Positions 45,669 through 57,140 of a stretch of DNA of 64,000 nucleotides are shown piece by piece (positions within the stretch are counted from its first letter, which is position 1; every line of letters starts with the position of its first letter). Where the stretch lies: positions 26,567,001 through 26,631,000 of the forward strand of contig NC_058524.1 in assembly GCF_904849725.1 (NCBI RefSeq). Direction: 5' to 3'. The position numbers and the translations under genes were made by a program. The notes below the pieces were generated by a model. The model searched no databases, was not told where the DNA came from, and saw only the letters and a program-made list of their open reading frames with translations. The stretch is from Hordeum vulgare subsp. vulgare (Eukaryota > Streptophyta > Magnoliopsida > Poales > Poaceae).

Positions 45669-45809
45669 ATGGCTTTTCTCTGCTCATTACTAGTACTTTT
45701 TGCTGCTGCTGCTACTTTTTTCTCTTGCCGCTCTGTTTTGGAGGGAAGAGGGAACGCCTGTCCTCAGGATATGGCCCAAATTGCTACTACCACTTCAAGA
45801 AAAGAATAG
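45669..45809 (+). CDS. Small putative secreted-peptide ORF (copy 2)
   Basis: Encodes the same 46 residues as 45387-45527. The two lie exactly 282 bp apart because a segment covering the ORF and the start of the neighbouring LTR was duplicated in tandem. The copies differ by about one base outside the ORF. Just upstream sits a fragment of copia LTR instead of the native leader, so this copy has lost its original promoter context. An in-frame extension upstream (from 45582) is LTR-derived. Confidence 0.4.
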   Translation: MAFLCSLLVLFAAAATFFSCRSVLEGRGNACPQDMAQIATTTSRKE

Positions 45810-45835
45810 CTATTGCCACACATTTTTCTTTTAAC

Positions 45836-46057
45836 AGTGAAGGAATGAGCTCGTATTGCCTTAATGTATTCAATCCCTCTTGGGTGCTTATATACAGTTA
45901 CAGAGGGAGAGATAAGAGGCCATAACGGCCACGAGGGGCATGGCCCTGCATGGGAATCGTGGCTAGTGGGATGCGATATGCATGGGTTGGTTGAGATCCA
46001 AGAGAGCCGGTCGTGCGGTCAGCTAGGGGCCCAACGGGCATGCGACGTGTTCCAACA
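45836..46057 (-). repeat. 3' LTR of the third copia element
   Basis: 222 bp, nearly identical to 52517-52738. On the plus strand it is followed by a C-rich complement of the purine tract (46058-46065). Confidence 0.9.
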
Positions 46058-46059
46058 CC

Positions 46060-47046
46060 CCCCCGCAGCCACAACGTGGGGAGCTCGAACGTTGAGGCTG
46101 GTGCGAAACTCGGTGAAGAGGGAGGTCGGAAGCCCTTTGGTGAAGATGTCGGCGAACTGGGAGCTCGTAGGAACGTGTTGGACACGCACTTCGCCAAGAG
46201 CCACGCGCTCGTGGACGAAATGGAGGTCGATCTCCACATGCTTCGTGCGTTGGTGCTGCACCGGGTTGCTGGACATGTACATGGCGCTCACATTGTCGCA
46301 GTAGACGACGGTTGCACGCGCAGGAGGCTGATGGAGCTCGCCGAGGAGTTGACGAAGCCAGGCGGACTTGGCAACGGCGTTGGCGACGACGCGGTACTCG
46401 GCTTCGGCGCTGGAGCGGGAGACCGTGTTCTGTCGCTTCGAGGACCAGGTGAGCAGGTTGGGACCGAGGAAGACGCAGTACCCTGAGGTAGAGCGTCGCG
46501 TGTCGGGGCACCCAGCCCAATCGGCGTCCGAGTATGCAACAAGATCCGAAGCAGTGGAGCGATGGAGTTGCAGACCGAGGTGCACCGTGCCGCGAAGGTA
46601 GCGCAGGATGCGCTTGACGAGCTGGTAGTGGGCGTCGCGAGGCGCGTGCATGAAGAGGCAGCACTTCTGCACTGCGTAGGACAAGTCCGGGCGCGTGAGC
46701 GTGATGTACTGGAGTGCGCCGGCGAGACTCCGGTAGAGCGTCGGGTCGTGGAAGAGCGGCCCAGCGTCGATGGAGAGCTGGGAGAGCGTGTCGACCGGCG
46801 TGGAGATGGGCTTGTAGTTGAGCATGCCGGCGCGATCGAGGATCTCGAGGGTGTACTGTTCCTGGGAGAGGAAGAGCCCAGCGTCGGTGGTGGTGACGTT
46901 GATGCCGAGGAAGTGGTGCAGGAGACCGAGGTCCGTCATGGAGAAGTCAGCATGCAGCGAGGCGATGATGTGCTGAAGAAGCCCGTCGGAGCTGGCGGTG
47001 AGGATGATGTCATCCACGTACAACAGCAGGTAGGCAAGGTCACGTC
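46060..47046 (-). pseudogene. copia RT C-terminal part and RNase H
   Basis: An open minus-strand frame reads DLAYLLLYVDDIILTASS (RT active site YVDD), then LEILDRAGMLNYKPISTPVD, LYRSLAGALQYITLTRPDL and RILRYLRGTVHLGLQ. The RNase H part follows with AYSDADWAGCPDTRRSTSGY, SRSSAEAEYRVVANA, CDNVSAMYMSSNPV and RTKHVEIDLHFVHERV. It is well preserved without stops, but cut from the rest of RT by the solo LTR at 47047. Confidence 0.85.
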
Positions 47047-48844
47047 TGTTGGAGAACGTCGCATGGGAAACAAAAAATTTCCTACGCGCACGAAGACCTA
47101 TCATGGTGATGTTCATCTACGAGAGGGGATGAGTGATCTACGTACCCTTGTAGATCGTACGGCAGAAGCGTTAGTGAACGCGGTTGATGTAGTGGAACGT
47201 CCTCACGTCCCTCGATCCGCCCCGCGAACAATCCCGCGATCAGTTCCACGATCTAGTACCGAACGGACGGCACCTCCGCGTTCAGCACACGTACAGCTCG
47301 ACGATGATCTCGGCCTTCTTGATCCAGCAAGAGAGACGGAGAGGTAGAAAAGTTCTCCGGCAGCGTGACGGCGCTCCGGAGGTTGGTGATGATCTTGTCT
47401 CAGCAGGGCTCCTCCCGAGCTCCGCAGAAACGCGATCTAGAGGAAAAACCGTGGAGGTATGTGGTCGGGCTGCCGTGGAAAAGTCGTCCCAAATCAGCCC
47501 TAAAACCTACGTATATATAGGTGGGAGGGAGGGAACCTTGCCTTGGGGCTCAAGGAGCCCCAAGGGGGTCGGCCAAGTCCAAGGGGGAAGGCTCCCCCCC
47601 GAAACCGAGTTGGACTTGGTTTGGTGGGTGGGAGTCCTTCCTTCCCTTCCCACCTCCTCTTTTTTTCTCTTTGATTTTCTCTTCTAGGCGCATAGGGCCC
47701 TTTTGGGCTGTCCCACTAGCCCACTAAGGGCTGGTGTGCCACCCTCAAGGCCTATGGGCTTCCCCGGGGTGGGTTGCCCCCCCGGTGAACACCCGGAACC
47801 CATTCGTCATTCCCGGTAACTCCGAAAACCTTCCGGTAATCAAATGAGGTCATCCTATATATCAATCTTCGTTTCCGGACCATTCCGTAAACCCTCGTGA
47901 CGTCCGTGATCTCATCCGGGACTCCGAACAATATTCGGTAACCAACCATATAACTCAAATACGCATAAAACAACGTCGAACCTTAAGTGTGCAGACCCTG
48001 CGGGTTCGAGAACTATGTAGACATGACCCGAGAGACTCCTCGGTCAATATCCAATAGAGGGACGTGGATGCCCATATTGGATCCTACATATTCTACGAAG
48101 ATCTTATCATTTGAACCTCAGTGCCAAGGATTCATATAATCCCGTATGTCATTCCCTTTGTCCTTCGGTATGTTACTTGCCCGAGATTCGATCGTCAGTA
48201 TCCGCATACCTATTTCAATCTCGTTTACCGGCAAGTCTCTTTACTCGTTCCGTAATACAAGATCCTGCAACTTACATTAAGTTACATTGCTTGCAAGGCT
48301 TGTGTGTGATGTTGTATTACCTAGTGGGCCCCGAGATACCTCTCCGTCACGCGGAGTGACAAATCCCAGTCTCGATCCATACTAACTCAACGAACACCTT
48401 CGGAGATACCTGTAGAGCATCTTTATAGTCACCCAGTTACGTTGCGACGTTTGATACACACAAAGCATTCCTCCGGTGTCCGTGAGTTATATGATCTCAT
48501 GGTCATAGGAACAAATACTTGACACGCAGAAAACAGTAGCAACAAAATGACACGATCAACATGCTACGTCTATTAGTTTGGGTCTAGTCCATCACATGAT
48601 TCTCCTAATGATGTGATCCCGTTATCAAGTGACAACACTTGCCTATGGCCAGGAAACCTTGACCATCTTTGATCAACGAGCTAGTCAACTAGAGGCTTAC
48701 TAGGGATAGTGTTTTGTCTATGTATCCACACAAGTATTGTGTTTCCAATCAGTACAATTATAGCATGGATAATAAACGATTATCATGAACTAAAAATTAT
48801 AATAATAACTAATTTATTATTGCCTCTAGGGTATATTTCCAACA
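47047..48844 (-). mobile_element. Solo LTR of BARE-1/WIS/Angela type
   Basis: A 1,798-bp LTR without internal sequence. On the minus strand it starts TGTTGGAAATATACCCTAGA and ends in a GAACGTTCTCCAACA-like tip (plus strand TGTTGGAGAACGTC at 47047). Flanks are ACGTC (47042-47046) and ACGCC (48845-48849), a target duplication with one change. Length, both ends and the interior wording match the abundant Triticeae BARE-1/WIS/Angela family. A solo LTR arises by LTR-LTR recombination. Confidence 0.9.
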
Positions 48845-48849
48845 ACGCC

Positions 48850-49930
48850 CACGCCGGAGGATGAACAACGACGAGTCGAACCGAGACACGGTGAAGCCGA
48901 GCGTGCGGAGGAAGGCGGTGAAGCGCGAGAACCAGGCGCGCGGAGCCTGCTTGAGGCCGTACAAGGAGCGGTTGAGGCGGCACACGCACGACGGGTGAGC
49001 GGAGTCGACGAAGCTGGCCGGTTGCTGGCTGTAGACCGTCTCGGCGAGGTGCCCGTGGAGGAAGGCGTTCTTCACGTCCAGCTGGTGAATGGGCCAGGAG
49101 TGCCCGGCGGCGATGCTGAGCACAGTCCGAACAGTGGCCGGCTTGACAACGGGGCTAAAAGTCTCGCCATAGTCGACGCCGGCTTGCTGCGTGAAGCCGC
49201 GAAGGACCCACCGAGCCTTGTACCGAGCGAGCGTGCCGTCGGCGTTGAACTTATGTCGGAAGATCCATTTTCCGGTCACCACGTTAGCACCTGCAGGACG
49301 AGACACCAAACACCAAGTATCGTTCCTCATTAGAGCATCATATTCCTCAAGCATGGCGTTGTACCAGTTGGGGTCTTGGAGAGCAACGCGGTAGGAGGAT
49401 GGGATGGGGCTAATGGAAGGAATGGTGGTGTGCAGGGAGACGATCTGTTTGGGGAGGGAGATGCCGGACTTGGCCCGCGTGCGCATGGCGTGGGTGTTGG
49501 TTGGCGGGCCAACAGGAACAGACCTAGGGGGAGGCGTGCTGGCGCTGCTGGGGGGAGCGGCCTGGCTGTCAGGAGCGGCTGGAGACGAGCCGCGGGGCAC
49601 GGGGGGGGGGGGGGGAGGCTGCATGGGGGTGTAGTGGTGGGGCCCGCCGGAGGGGGACTGCATGGCGGGGTGGCAGCGGGGGACGTGGGAGGCACGCTGC
49701 ATGGGCTCGGGGGAGGTGCGCTGCGTGGGCGCGGGGATGGGGCGGTTGGTTGAACAGCGGGCACGGGACCCGCGGGAGTTGGTTGGCTGGGAACTGCATG
49801 GCGCTGCATGGGTGGGTAGATGATGACGGGGCGCTACGTGCGGGTGGAGGCGGTGCAGCCGCTGGTGACGTAGCGGAGAGGTAAGGAAAGACAGTTTCGT
49901 CGAACACAACGTGCCGGGAGATGATGACAC
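48850..49930 (-). pseudogene. copia RT N-terminal part
   Basis: After a Pro/Ser-rich linker, the frame reads YRVALQDPNWYNAMLEEYDAL, KWIFRHKFNADGTLARYKAR, VDYGETFSPVVKPATVRTV, HQLDVKNAFLHGHL and [15 protein letters not shown]. It continues to LFILRRG, where the solo LTR interrupts. It shares frame with the integrase upstream, from which it is separated by one stop codon (about 49946-49948). Confidence 0.85.
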
Positions 49931-49945
49931 GGCGAGAGGCGAGAT

Positions 49946-50827
49946 CTAGACAACGGTAGCTTTGTGTTCGAGGGCATACCCGAGGAAGACGCAGCGAACG
50001 GCGTGAGGCGCAAGCTTGTGCGGGCTGGTGGCGTAGGTGTTAGGGAAACATAGGCAACCGAAGACCCGAAGGTGGTCGTAGGAAGGGTGACGGCCGAGCA
50101 GGCGAAAGTGAGGTGTTTGATGCGCGACGGCAGACGATGGGCGGCGGTTGAGGACATGTGTTGCCGTATGGAGGGCCTCGACCCAGAACTGTTCCGGGAG
50201 GCGAGCGTGGATGAGCAAGACACGGAAGATGTCATTCGTCGTGCGAATGAGGCGCTCGGCCTTGCCGTTTTGGGGCGACGTGTGGGGGCAAGACATGCGG
50301 AAGGAGGCGCCATGGCGGGAGAAGAGCGAGCGGAGAGGTGTGGTGAGGAACTCGCCGCCGTTGTCGCATTGCATGCATTGGATGGTGACATGGAACTGCA
50401 TCTGGACGTAGGCGAAGAATCGTGTGATTGTGTATGTGGTGTCGGACTTGTTCCGGAGGGGAAAGGTCCAGGAGTAGTGAGAGAAATCATCAAGTACCAC
50501 GAGGTAATATTGAAAACCAGAGAAGCTACACATGGGCGAGGTCCAGAGATCACAATGTAATAATTGAAATGGTGCTGTTGTAATAGAAGTAGAGGAAGAA
50601 AACGGCAGTCGAGGCTGCTTGCCTAATTGGCATGAGTTACAAATGCTACGGGGGCTCACGCCAGGAGTACATGAGGGAAGAAAATCTTTAGCTAAAATGG
50701 AGATGGAGTTATTGCCCGGGTGGCCGAGGCAAAGATGCCACAGGGTGTCGACGACGGAGAGTGCATGTTGGACGCCGGAGTTGCCGAAGAAGGGGTACAG
50801 GTCGCCGTGGCTAGTGGACCTCATCAT
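49946..50827 (-). pseudogene. copia integrase
   Basis: A 293-codon open frame: HLCLGHPGN and CNSCQLGKQPRLPF (zinc-binding HHCC part), then the core with LLHCDLWTSP, QCDNGGEF and QNGKAERLIRTT carrying the D-D-E residues, and the copia tail RVFGCLCFPN. The frame ends at a premature stop just after EHKATVV. Confidence 0.85.
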
Positions 50828-51390
50828 GACGCGCCCGGTCGCTAGCTAGGTCCTTCACAGTGAAACCATATGGGTCAAATGTAATGGAACAGAAGTTGTC
50901 AATGGTAAAACGATGAACGGAGATGAGGTTGCGGATGATGGAGGGGGAGACCAGGATGTCGTTGAGGGTGAAGGAACCCAAGTTGGTGCGACCGACGACG
51001 GTGATGGGAAGACGGGAGCCATCCCCAACGGTAATGCCAGAGGAGTGATGCGCTAGGGGGGAAGAACATGAGGTGAGGGTGGACGCCTTACCGACGACGT
51101 GGGAGGAGGCACCGGTGCCGAGGATCCAGTCCTGGGCGCCGGCGTGCTGCTGCTGGAGCGACAGGTTGTGGAGCGCGGCGTTGAGGTTGTGGTACTGCTC
51201 CCAAGAGGGCCCGCCAACGGCCGGGGGCGCCGCGGTGTACGCGTGATGCGGAGGGGGCGGGCGAGGCCCGAGGACGCCGGCCGCGTTGGGGGCGGACCAC
51301 GGCGTGCGAGGCTGGGGTGGCTGTGGAGGGAAGGGGGCATCCCAAGGGGCGAAGTAGCCCAGCCAAGGACGAGTGCCTGTCAAGGCAGGC
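50828..51390 (-). pseudogene. copia gag C-terminus and protease, catalytic Asp lost
   Basis: The frame differs from both neighbours, showing frameshifts at about 51390 and 50825. A Pro/Ala-rich gag tail is followed by DWILGTGASSHVVG, where the catalytic D-T-G-A is GTGA, then TVGDGSRLPI and NLISVHRFTIDN as in copia proteases. The element could not process its own polyprotein. Confidence 0.8.
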
Positions 51391-51391
51391 G

Positions 51392-52486
51392 TCAGAGCAC
51401 CGCGGCCGCCTGCCGTGGTGTTGCCCGAAGGGGAGCCACGCCCGCGGCCGCGCCCACGGCCTCTCCCGCGCGAGCTTTTGTCGCCAGGAGGGGAGGACGC
51501 GCCCCCTTGCTCTTGTCGGTGTTGGGAGCAACGGAGGGGTCGGACGCACGTCCAACGGTGAGCGCAGTGGAGCGCGAGCCGCCTGAGCCGCCAGTGTGGC
51601 CATCCATGCGTGCCCGTTCGTTGGCGGACAGCTCCTCCATGAGTAGACGAGAGCAGGCCTGGATGAACGTGGGGAAGGGGTGCTGCATCGTCAGGAGGGT
51701 TGCCATGACGTGGAAACGGCGGCTGAGACCGCGGACGAGCTGGAGGGTGAGCGCTTGGTCGGAGATGGGGGCGTCGGCGTCGCGGAGCGCGTCGGCCAGC
51801 GCCTTGAGCCGCCGGTTGTACTCGGCGATGGAGAGGTCGCCTTGCAGGGTGTTGCGGAACTCCGCCTCGAGGATGATGGCACGCCCCGGCTGGTTGTCGC
51901 GGAACAACAGGTGGAGTTGAAGCCAGACGTCGTGCGCCGTGTGCTCCGGTGACATCACCACATCCTGGAGGTCCTCGGCGATCACCTCGTAGAGCCAGAG
52001 AACGACGGTGATGTCGTCATTGCGCCAGACGGCGGAAGCGGCGGCGGGATCGGCGGCGACGTCGAGATGATGCTGCACGTTGTGCTTGCAGCAGATGAAG
52101 TAGAAGAGTTGACGCCACTTGGAGTAGTTGCAGGTCTCCAGCTCGAGCTTGCGGGGGAAGTGATGGGCGATGGAGGCAGGGAGGCCGGCGAGGGCGGATG
52201 GGCCAGCGTCAGCGTCGGCGTTGCCGGGGGCGCCGAGGGTGAGGCGCGGGACGAGCTCGCTGCCGGCAGTACGGAGGGCGGTCGCATGCAACTGGGAGAG
52301 AGCGGTGCGGGGAAGAGGAGCGCCGCGGGCGGGAGTGGCGGAAGAGGAACCCGCCTGAGGGGCGGCGACGGCCTGCTTGCCGCGGACGGCCATCGAAGGG
52401 GTGCGAGCTACGGGAAGAGGGGCGAGGGGGTTGCTGGGTGTGTTGTCGAAGTCGGCGGAGCGACTGCGACGGAGAAGACGATTCAT
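51392..52486 (-). pseudogene. copia gag
   Basis: A 364-codon open frame starting MNRLLRRSRS, soon after the primer-binding site. The UBN2-type capsid region includes NYSKWRQLFYFICCKHNV, TAHDVWLQLHLLFRDN, FRNTLQGDLSIAEYNRRLKA and QLVRGLSRRFHVM. It is GC-rich. A frameshift ends it before the protease. Confidence 0.85.
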
Positions 52487-52516
52487 GGCGGAAGCGAGGA
52501 TCGAAGTCTGATACCA

Positions 52517-52738
52517 AGTGAAGGAATGAGCTCGTATTGCCTTAGTGTATTCAATCCTTCTTGGGTGCTTATATACAGTTACAGAGGGAGAGATAAGAGG
52601 CCATAACGGCCACGATGGGGATGGCCCTTCATGGGAATCGTGGCTAGTGGCATGCGATATGCATGGGTTGGTTGAGATCCAAGAGAGCCGGTCGTGCGGT
52701 CAGCTAGGGGCCCAACGGGCATGCGACGTGTTCCAACA
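52517..52738 (-). repeat. 5' LTR of the third copia element
   Basis: 222 bp, partner of 45836-46057, differing by a few substitutions. It is followed by the TTAAC duplication. Confidence 0.9.
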
Positions 52739-52743
52739 TTAAC

Positions 52744-53395
52744 TTCTTCCTTTCTCAAACCTTTCTCCACACTTCTTCAGAGCACGGTATAATCATCCAA
52801 ATACTAAGTCCAGGGCTCAGATTGGCTAAAAATTCAGAAATAAACATCGAGAATCCAACATTGTTATTTTCAAGAGGCCTTGAGTATTTTCAAGATGAGT
52901 TCAACGTAAAAGGGTCAAGCCTTATTACTTTGTAAACTGAGGGATTGATTGATGACTGACACCAGCCTCCAGGTACTTAGCGAGATATATATACATTATA
53001 ATTTTTTCTGTGAGATATATATACATTATAATAGCTTGTTAGTTCAATTTTTTAATGAGATAGTATTCCATTTTTTAGTTTCGCATAGGCTCTTGGATTT
53101 TGTCGACCCGGCCCAGTATGTTCATCCTTCTGCGAATGGTCATGGGCGCAGACCATGTCTTCACAAAATTTCCATGGGTGAAACACATAGAATGCCATCG
53201 AATGTTTCTCTTTGTGTTGTTTGATCGATATACTTAAACTAATAAAATTTTGTTTTGTAACTTATACAATGTTCTCCTTCCCTGTCACTATACATGTTGG
53301 ATCACTGTCAGCTGTCACTAATTCACTATGTTGGATCACTGTCACCATACATTAAGTTGTCGGCAGTTGCTACGAGAGTAGTTATTCAGGTAAAA
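52744..53395. other. Downstream flank of the copia insertion
   Basis: 52744-52790 (CTTCTTCCTTTCTCAAACC, CCACACTTCTTCAGAGCACGG) continues the small-ORF block and is colinear with 56608-56645. A ~35-bp AT-rich unit (GAGATATATATACATTATAA) occurs twice at 52980-53035. The 52949-53224 open frame has no domain. Confidence 0.5.
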
Positions 53396-54010
53396 AATAA
53401 GTGTATCTTTATAAAGCACATCATATTCTATATGTGAAGAATCTCTTTTTAGAAGAAAAAAACAGTTAATAGTTTACACCAAGTTTATGAAAAGAAAAGC
53501 TCATTTATGGTTGCCAGTTGAGAATCTTGCTTCACTTATTTTCCCGATATGCAAAATAATGGAAGATATTTTCCTCGATTTTAGAATGAGTAGCATTTAG
53601 AACTTAGTGAAACATTCTAGGTATGTGGAGTGTGCACCCAACAAAACCATGATATAAATTAGTCGGCGTAGAGCAAGCTTGATGCTAGAGCAAGAGAGAA
53701 AATAAATTATGAATAGATAGAAAGCTTGGCTGCTATGTTTCGAAATAATTAGACGGGACCCCAAAGTACATATTAGCAAGTCTTGGGCATGAGAGAGATA
53801 GGGAAGACTGAGGCTGCTGGCGTTGAAATGGGGACGTCACATGCACGTTTGCAATGGTGCAGTGAGCAGGATGAGCAGCGGTGTCCATGGTGGGAGGGGA
53901 CGGGCGAGGCGAGGAGCCGAGGAAGGTGGTGATAAGGTCGGCTGTAAAGCTACTTGTACCCCTAAGGCACATGAAGGGGCGGTACACGTTCGATGAAGGC
54001 CACGCGTAGA
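53396..54010. repeat. Paralogous block R2
   Basis: Colinear with R1 (44560-45300, without the MITE), R3 and R5. It diverges at about 54010 into the D1 segment. The copy carries GATATAAATTAGTCGG (4-bp insertion after the TATAAA-like word). There is no small ORF in this copy. Confidence 0.75.
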
Positions 54011-55600
54011 CATACATAGGTTGCAATAGGTACGATAGAACCATGGGTGGCGGATGAATGCTCGGCTCGGTGCCATTCGGTTCGATGTATTTGTACGTAA
54101 GCAGGGGCGTGGGCGGGTGGACGGCTTTTTTTCTTAAGATAATCTTTCCCCTCCTAACGAAAGGTATTGGTTAATCCGAGCCCTCGATGTGTTTAGGGGA
54201 GAGGGTGAAGCAGAAGTGTTTATACATACAGCCTCAATGAAAATGAAAAATGTCTACACTGGCATGAATGCATTGAGTATGTACAATTGAAAAAAAACTA
54301 ATTTACACTTAGATCTTCAAAGTTATTTCCCAAATTTTACAACTTCAACTGCATATCTTATTTAATTTTTCAGTTACACACTTAAGGTTATCTAATCAAT
54401 GTAAGTTTTTAGACATATGTGGAGTACATAATCGGTTAAGTTTTCACTAGGGATGCTAACACACACTGTATTTTGTGTCTGAAGGAAACAACTGGTCTAG
54501 CAGTAAGATCAATTATTGAGTTTCTATGTACATACACTTTTGTAGACGCCTTTTGTTTTGGTTTGTACCTACCTTGATAAAAAAAGGTTGTGTTGAAAAT
54601 TATTTGTGTTGCAAAAAAAGATCTTGGCAAAGAATGCCAATGTGGAATTGCTAAATCTATATAATAAGCTTTGTTGAGAAACATGTTTCTTTGGTGGTGA
54701 TATGGGAATTTCATGTCCTATCTACATTTCCCGTTAGTGAAAGCCTATGATACAGACTTCTGAACTTGCATGGAAAGAGTTTCTAGATTGTCAAATTATG
54801 ACTACTTCTTATACATTTTACAAATATAATATATTTTATTTCTTAATTGTCATGAAAAAGTGGCTAGGACACACAAGTAAATTTTGTTAAAACTTGACCG
54901 CCATCTCTAGACAAGAGGACTCACATAATTATTACTCCTTTTAAGGTTTCTTTCCCACTACCACGAGTTAGTTTTCATTAACCTTTAAACTTACGTTGAT
55001 GTGAACATTTTCCTCTTACAACAATCACTATGTTATTAAGACATATCTGATTATTTTGGATATATATATATATATATGGATAGTGTAATACATATCATCA
55101 TTTTCTTGGTCTAAAGAAGTTTTTAATCTTGAAAGACGGTGTTTAGAAAACTTCAAGACGAGTCTATAACTAGCGCAATGCGAAATCAGGATGACAAAAC
55201 AGTTTGTTGGTGATAATTCAACAAGGCTTGAAATTAGTTTCTTCGTCTTCTAATGTCAATGAAGTGGTTGTTGCATACATGAAAAAGGTCCTAGCCAGGA
55301 TAACGTAGTCTTAAATAGTATGAGTATTTGGTTCATATTACAATTTGTTCAACGAAAGTTATTGTCTAATCTGTATATGTTTAGATGTTCTTCTATAATG
55401 TCCCAAGCTTGCTGCAGAAGTATTCGATGGAAAGAGAGGTGCATTTATTCACGAAGAAATCAATCTTAGGTTACTGCTCCAACACTAGCCATGTGTGTTT
55501 CTAGCCACTCTTCTACTAGCTCCGTTCCTAAATCTAAGTCTTTTTAGAGATTTCATTACGTACTAAATACGGAGCAAAATAAATGTATCTACACCCTAAA
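54011..55600. repeat. Segmental duplication D1
   Basis: Colinear with 61700-63490: ACCATGGGTGGCGGATGAAT, GAGCCCTCGATGTGT, CAGAAGTGTTTATACATAC, TTGTGTCTGAAGGAAACAA, AGACGCCTTTTGTTTTGG and TTGTTGCATACATGAAAAA. D1 has one copy of the 57-bp unit (about 55229-55286) and a short (TA)n run (55060-55077). A truncated Stowaway end lies at 55519-55602. No protein domain was recognised. Confidence 0.8.
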
Positions 55601-56125
55601 GTTATTTTCCGGATATGCAAAATAATGAAATATATTTTTCCTGATTTTAGAATGAGTAGCATTTACTCGGTGAAAATTTGTACGTATGTGAAGTGTGCAC
55701 CCGACCAAACCATGATATAAAGTCGGCGTAGAGCAACCTTGATGTGCTAGTGCAAGAGAGAAAATAAATTATGAAGAGACACAAAGATTGGTTGCTATGT
55801 TTCGAAATAATTAGACGGGACCCAAAATACATATTAGCAAGTCCTGGGCATGAGAGAGATCGGGAAGATTGAGGATGCTTGCGTCGAAATAGTGACGGCA
55901 TATGGACGTTTGGAGTGGCACAGTGAGCAGGATAAGCGGCGGTGTCCACGATGGGAGTGGACGCGCGAGGTTAGGAGCGGAGGACGGTGGTAATAAGGTC
56001 GGCTACAATGTTACTTGTACCCCTGGAGCTCAGGAAGGGGCGGTACGTGGTAGATGGACTCCACGCGTAGACATACGGAGGTTGCAATAGGCAGAGAATT
56101 CTACACTATGTCACTGAACATCTCC
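55601..56125. repeat. Paralogous block R3
   Basis: Colinear with R1 from TTTTAGAATGAGTAGCATT (about 55650) to CACTATGTCACTGAACATCT (56103-56122), where a MITE interrupts. It continues beyond the MITE into the decayed small ORF. Confidence 0.75.
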
Positions 56126-56398
56126 GCACAAATACAATAGAGCTGAGTCAGCTGGCTATAAGAAATAAACTAATATATTTTTGTTTAGTTAAAGAACAGA
56201 GAAGGTAAGCGGGCTCTTAGCTAAGAGTCAGCTCTAGCACGTGTTCCTAGGCATTTTGTGAGTATGAAAGGTGGGTCATATAATAAAAAAGTAGTACACA
56301 TTTGCAATGAACTATTGTACATGTTGACTATAAGATGGGCTATAGATGACATGGCAATGACTTATAGCCAGCAGCTGGCTATACTATTGTACTTGCTC
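56126..56398. mobile_element. MITE inserted in block R3
   Basis: The left end (GCACAAATACAATAG) and the right end (reverse complement GAGCAAGTACAATAG) are inverted repeats, both reaching CAGCTGGCTATAAG or its variant. The segment is absent from block R1, where the flanks join directly (about 45330-45355). 273 bp, no ORF. The ends resemble Tourist/Harbinger-type MITEs. Confidence 0.7.
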
Positions 56399-56571
56399 TA
56401 ATATAGCCCAAATCCATCAGAGAAAGTATACACGACGACTTTTCTCTGCTCATTACTGATTCTTGCTGTTGCTGGTACTTTTTTCTCTTGTCACTCTATT
56501 TAGGAGGGAAGAGGGAACGCGTGTCGTCAGGATATGACCCAAATTGAATTGCTACTACCACTTCAAGAAAA
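56399..56571 (+). pseudogene. Decayed third copy of the small secreted-peptide ORF
   Basis: Shares AGCCCAAATCCATCAGAGAAA and the following ~170 bp with 45353-45527. The start codon is changed (ATGG to ACGA) and a stop arises from TTTAGGAGG where copy 1 has TTTTGGAGG. A 5-bp insertion and a TGACCC change follow (copy 1 TGGCCC). It cannot encode the peptide. Confidence 0.7.
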
Positions 56572-57058
56572 AAATAGCTATTGCCATACATCTTCCTTTT
56601 AACTTCTTTCGCACACCTTTCGCCACACTTCTTCAGAGTACGGTATGGTGGGACAGCCCAAGGACGAGGTATAGGCTCAGCTTCAAGATAGAAGAAGACT
56701 CACACAGGTACTCATTGGTCACAAGAACACATAGAGGTTTCCGGCAAAACACTTCTACCGTTTTCTCTTTTGTTATTTTTTACATCTGATTACAACGCGT
56801 ACATAGCGTACGTACACACAGTCAAGCCCTCAACTGCCTGATGTACGAGACCGTCAACTAGTCGGAAGAAACGGCGATTGGCTAGGAATCTCACGACTCG
56901 GCCATCTCCTCATATCCTGGAGACCACGTCTGATCGTTAGCTTCGCACCTAAGCCTATCCAACAACCAGCCTTATCCATGCAAGCATACGTGCACAACTC
57001 TAACTAACACTACTAGTTTTGCATGTGTACATATGGTCACGTCCCTACATTTGCACAC
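56572..57058. other. Intergenic up to the CACTA fragment
   Basis: 56572-56645 continues the small-ORF block with an intact CCTTTTAACTTC site (empty copia target). The rest has no recognised feature. Confidence 0.45.
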
Positions 57059-57140
57059 CACTATAGGAAAAAACTTATAAACCGAGTGTCCGAAACACTT
57101 GGCTTATACCTGAAAACACTCGGTAATTTTTTCCTGATTT
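57059..57140 (+). mobile_element. CACTA left-end fragment
   Basis: Begins CACTATAGGAAAAAAC and carries short inverted ACCGAGTGTCCGAAACACT and ACACTCGG words typical of CACTA subterminal repeats. Its wording differs from the right end at 61004, so it probably belongs to another CACTA family. Confidence 0.55.

Larger units (their letters stand above)
45836..52738 (-). mobile_element. Ty1-copia retrotransposon, TSD TTAAC, with nested solo LTR
   Basis: LTRs at 45836-46057 and 52517-52738 bound the element. The 5-bp duplication TTAAC is perfect at 45831-45835 and 52739-52743. The uninterrupted site is visible in the related block at 56600 (CCTTTTAACTTCTTTC). On the minus strand the LTR starts TGTTGGAACACG and ends CCTTCACT, abutting a TGGTATCAGA primer-binding site. 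Gag, protease, integrase, RT and RNase H are all present in normal order but with frame breaks. A 1.8-kb solo LTR splits RT. Without it the element is about 5.1 kb, a normal copia size. Confidence 0.93.

Noticed and set aside
45899..45925. Extended small-peptide ORFs continuing into LTR sequence
   Set aside because: The in-frame extensions (MYSIPLGCLYTVTEG) are copia LTR sequence and not part of the native ORF.
46562..47347. Plus-strand ORF of 261 codons
   Set aside because: Antisense of the copia RT/RNase H and running into the solo LTR; the minus-strand frame carries the domains.
47980..48030. tRNA-like GGGTTCGAGAAC word
   Set aside because: It lies within the BARE-type LTR and no cloverleaf arms could be built around it.
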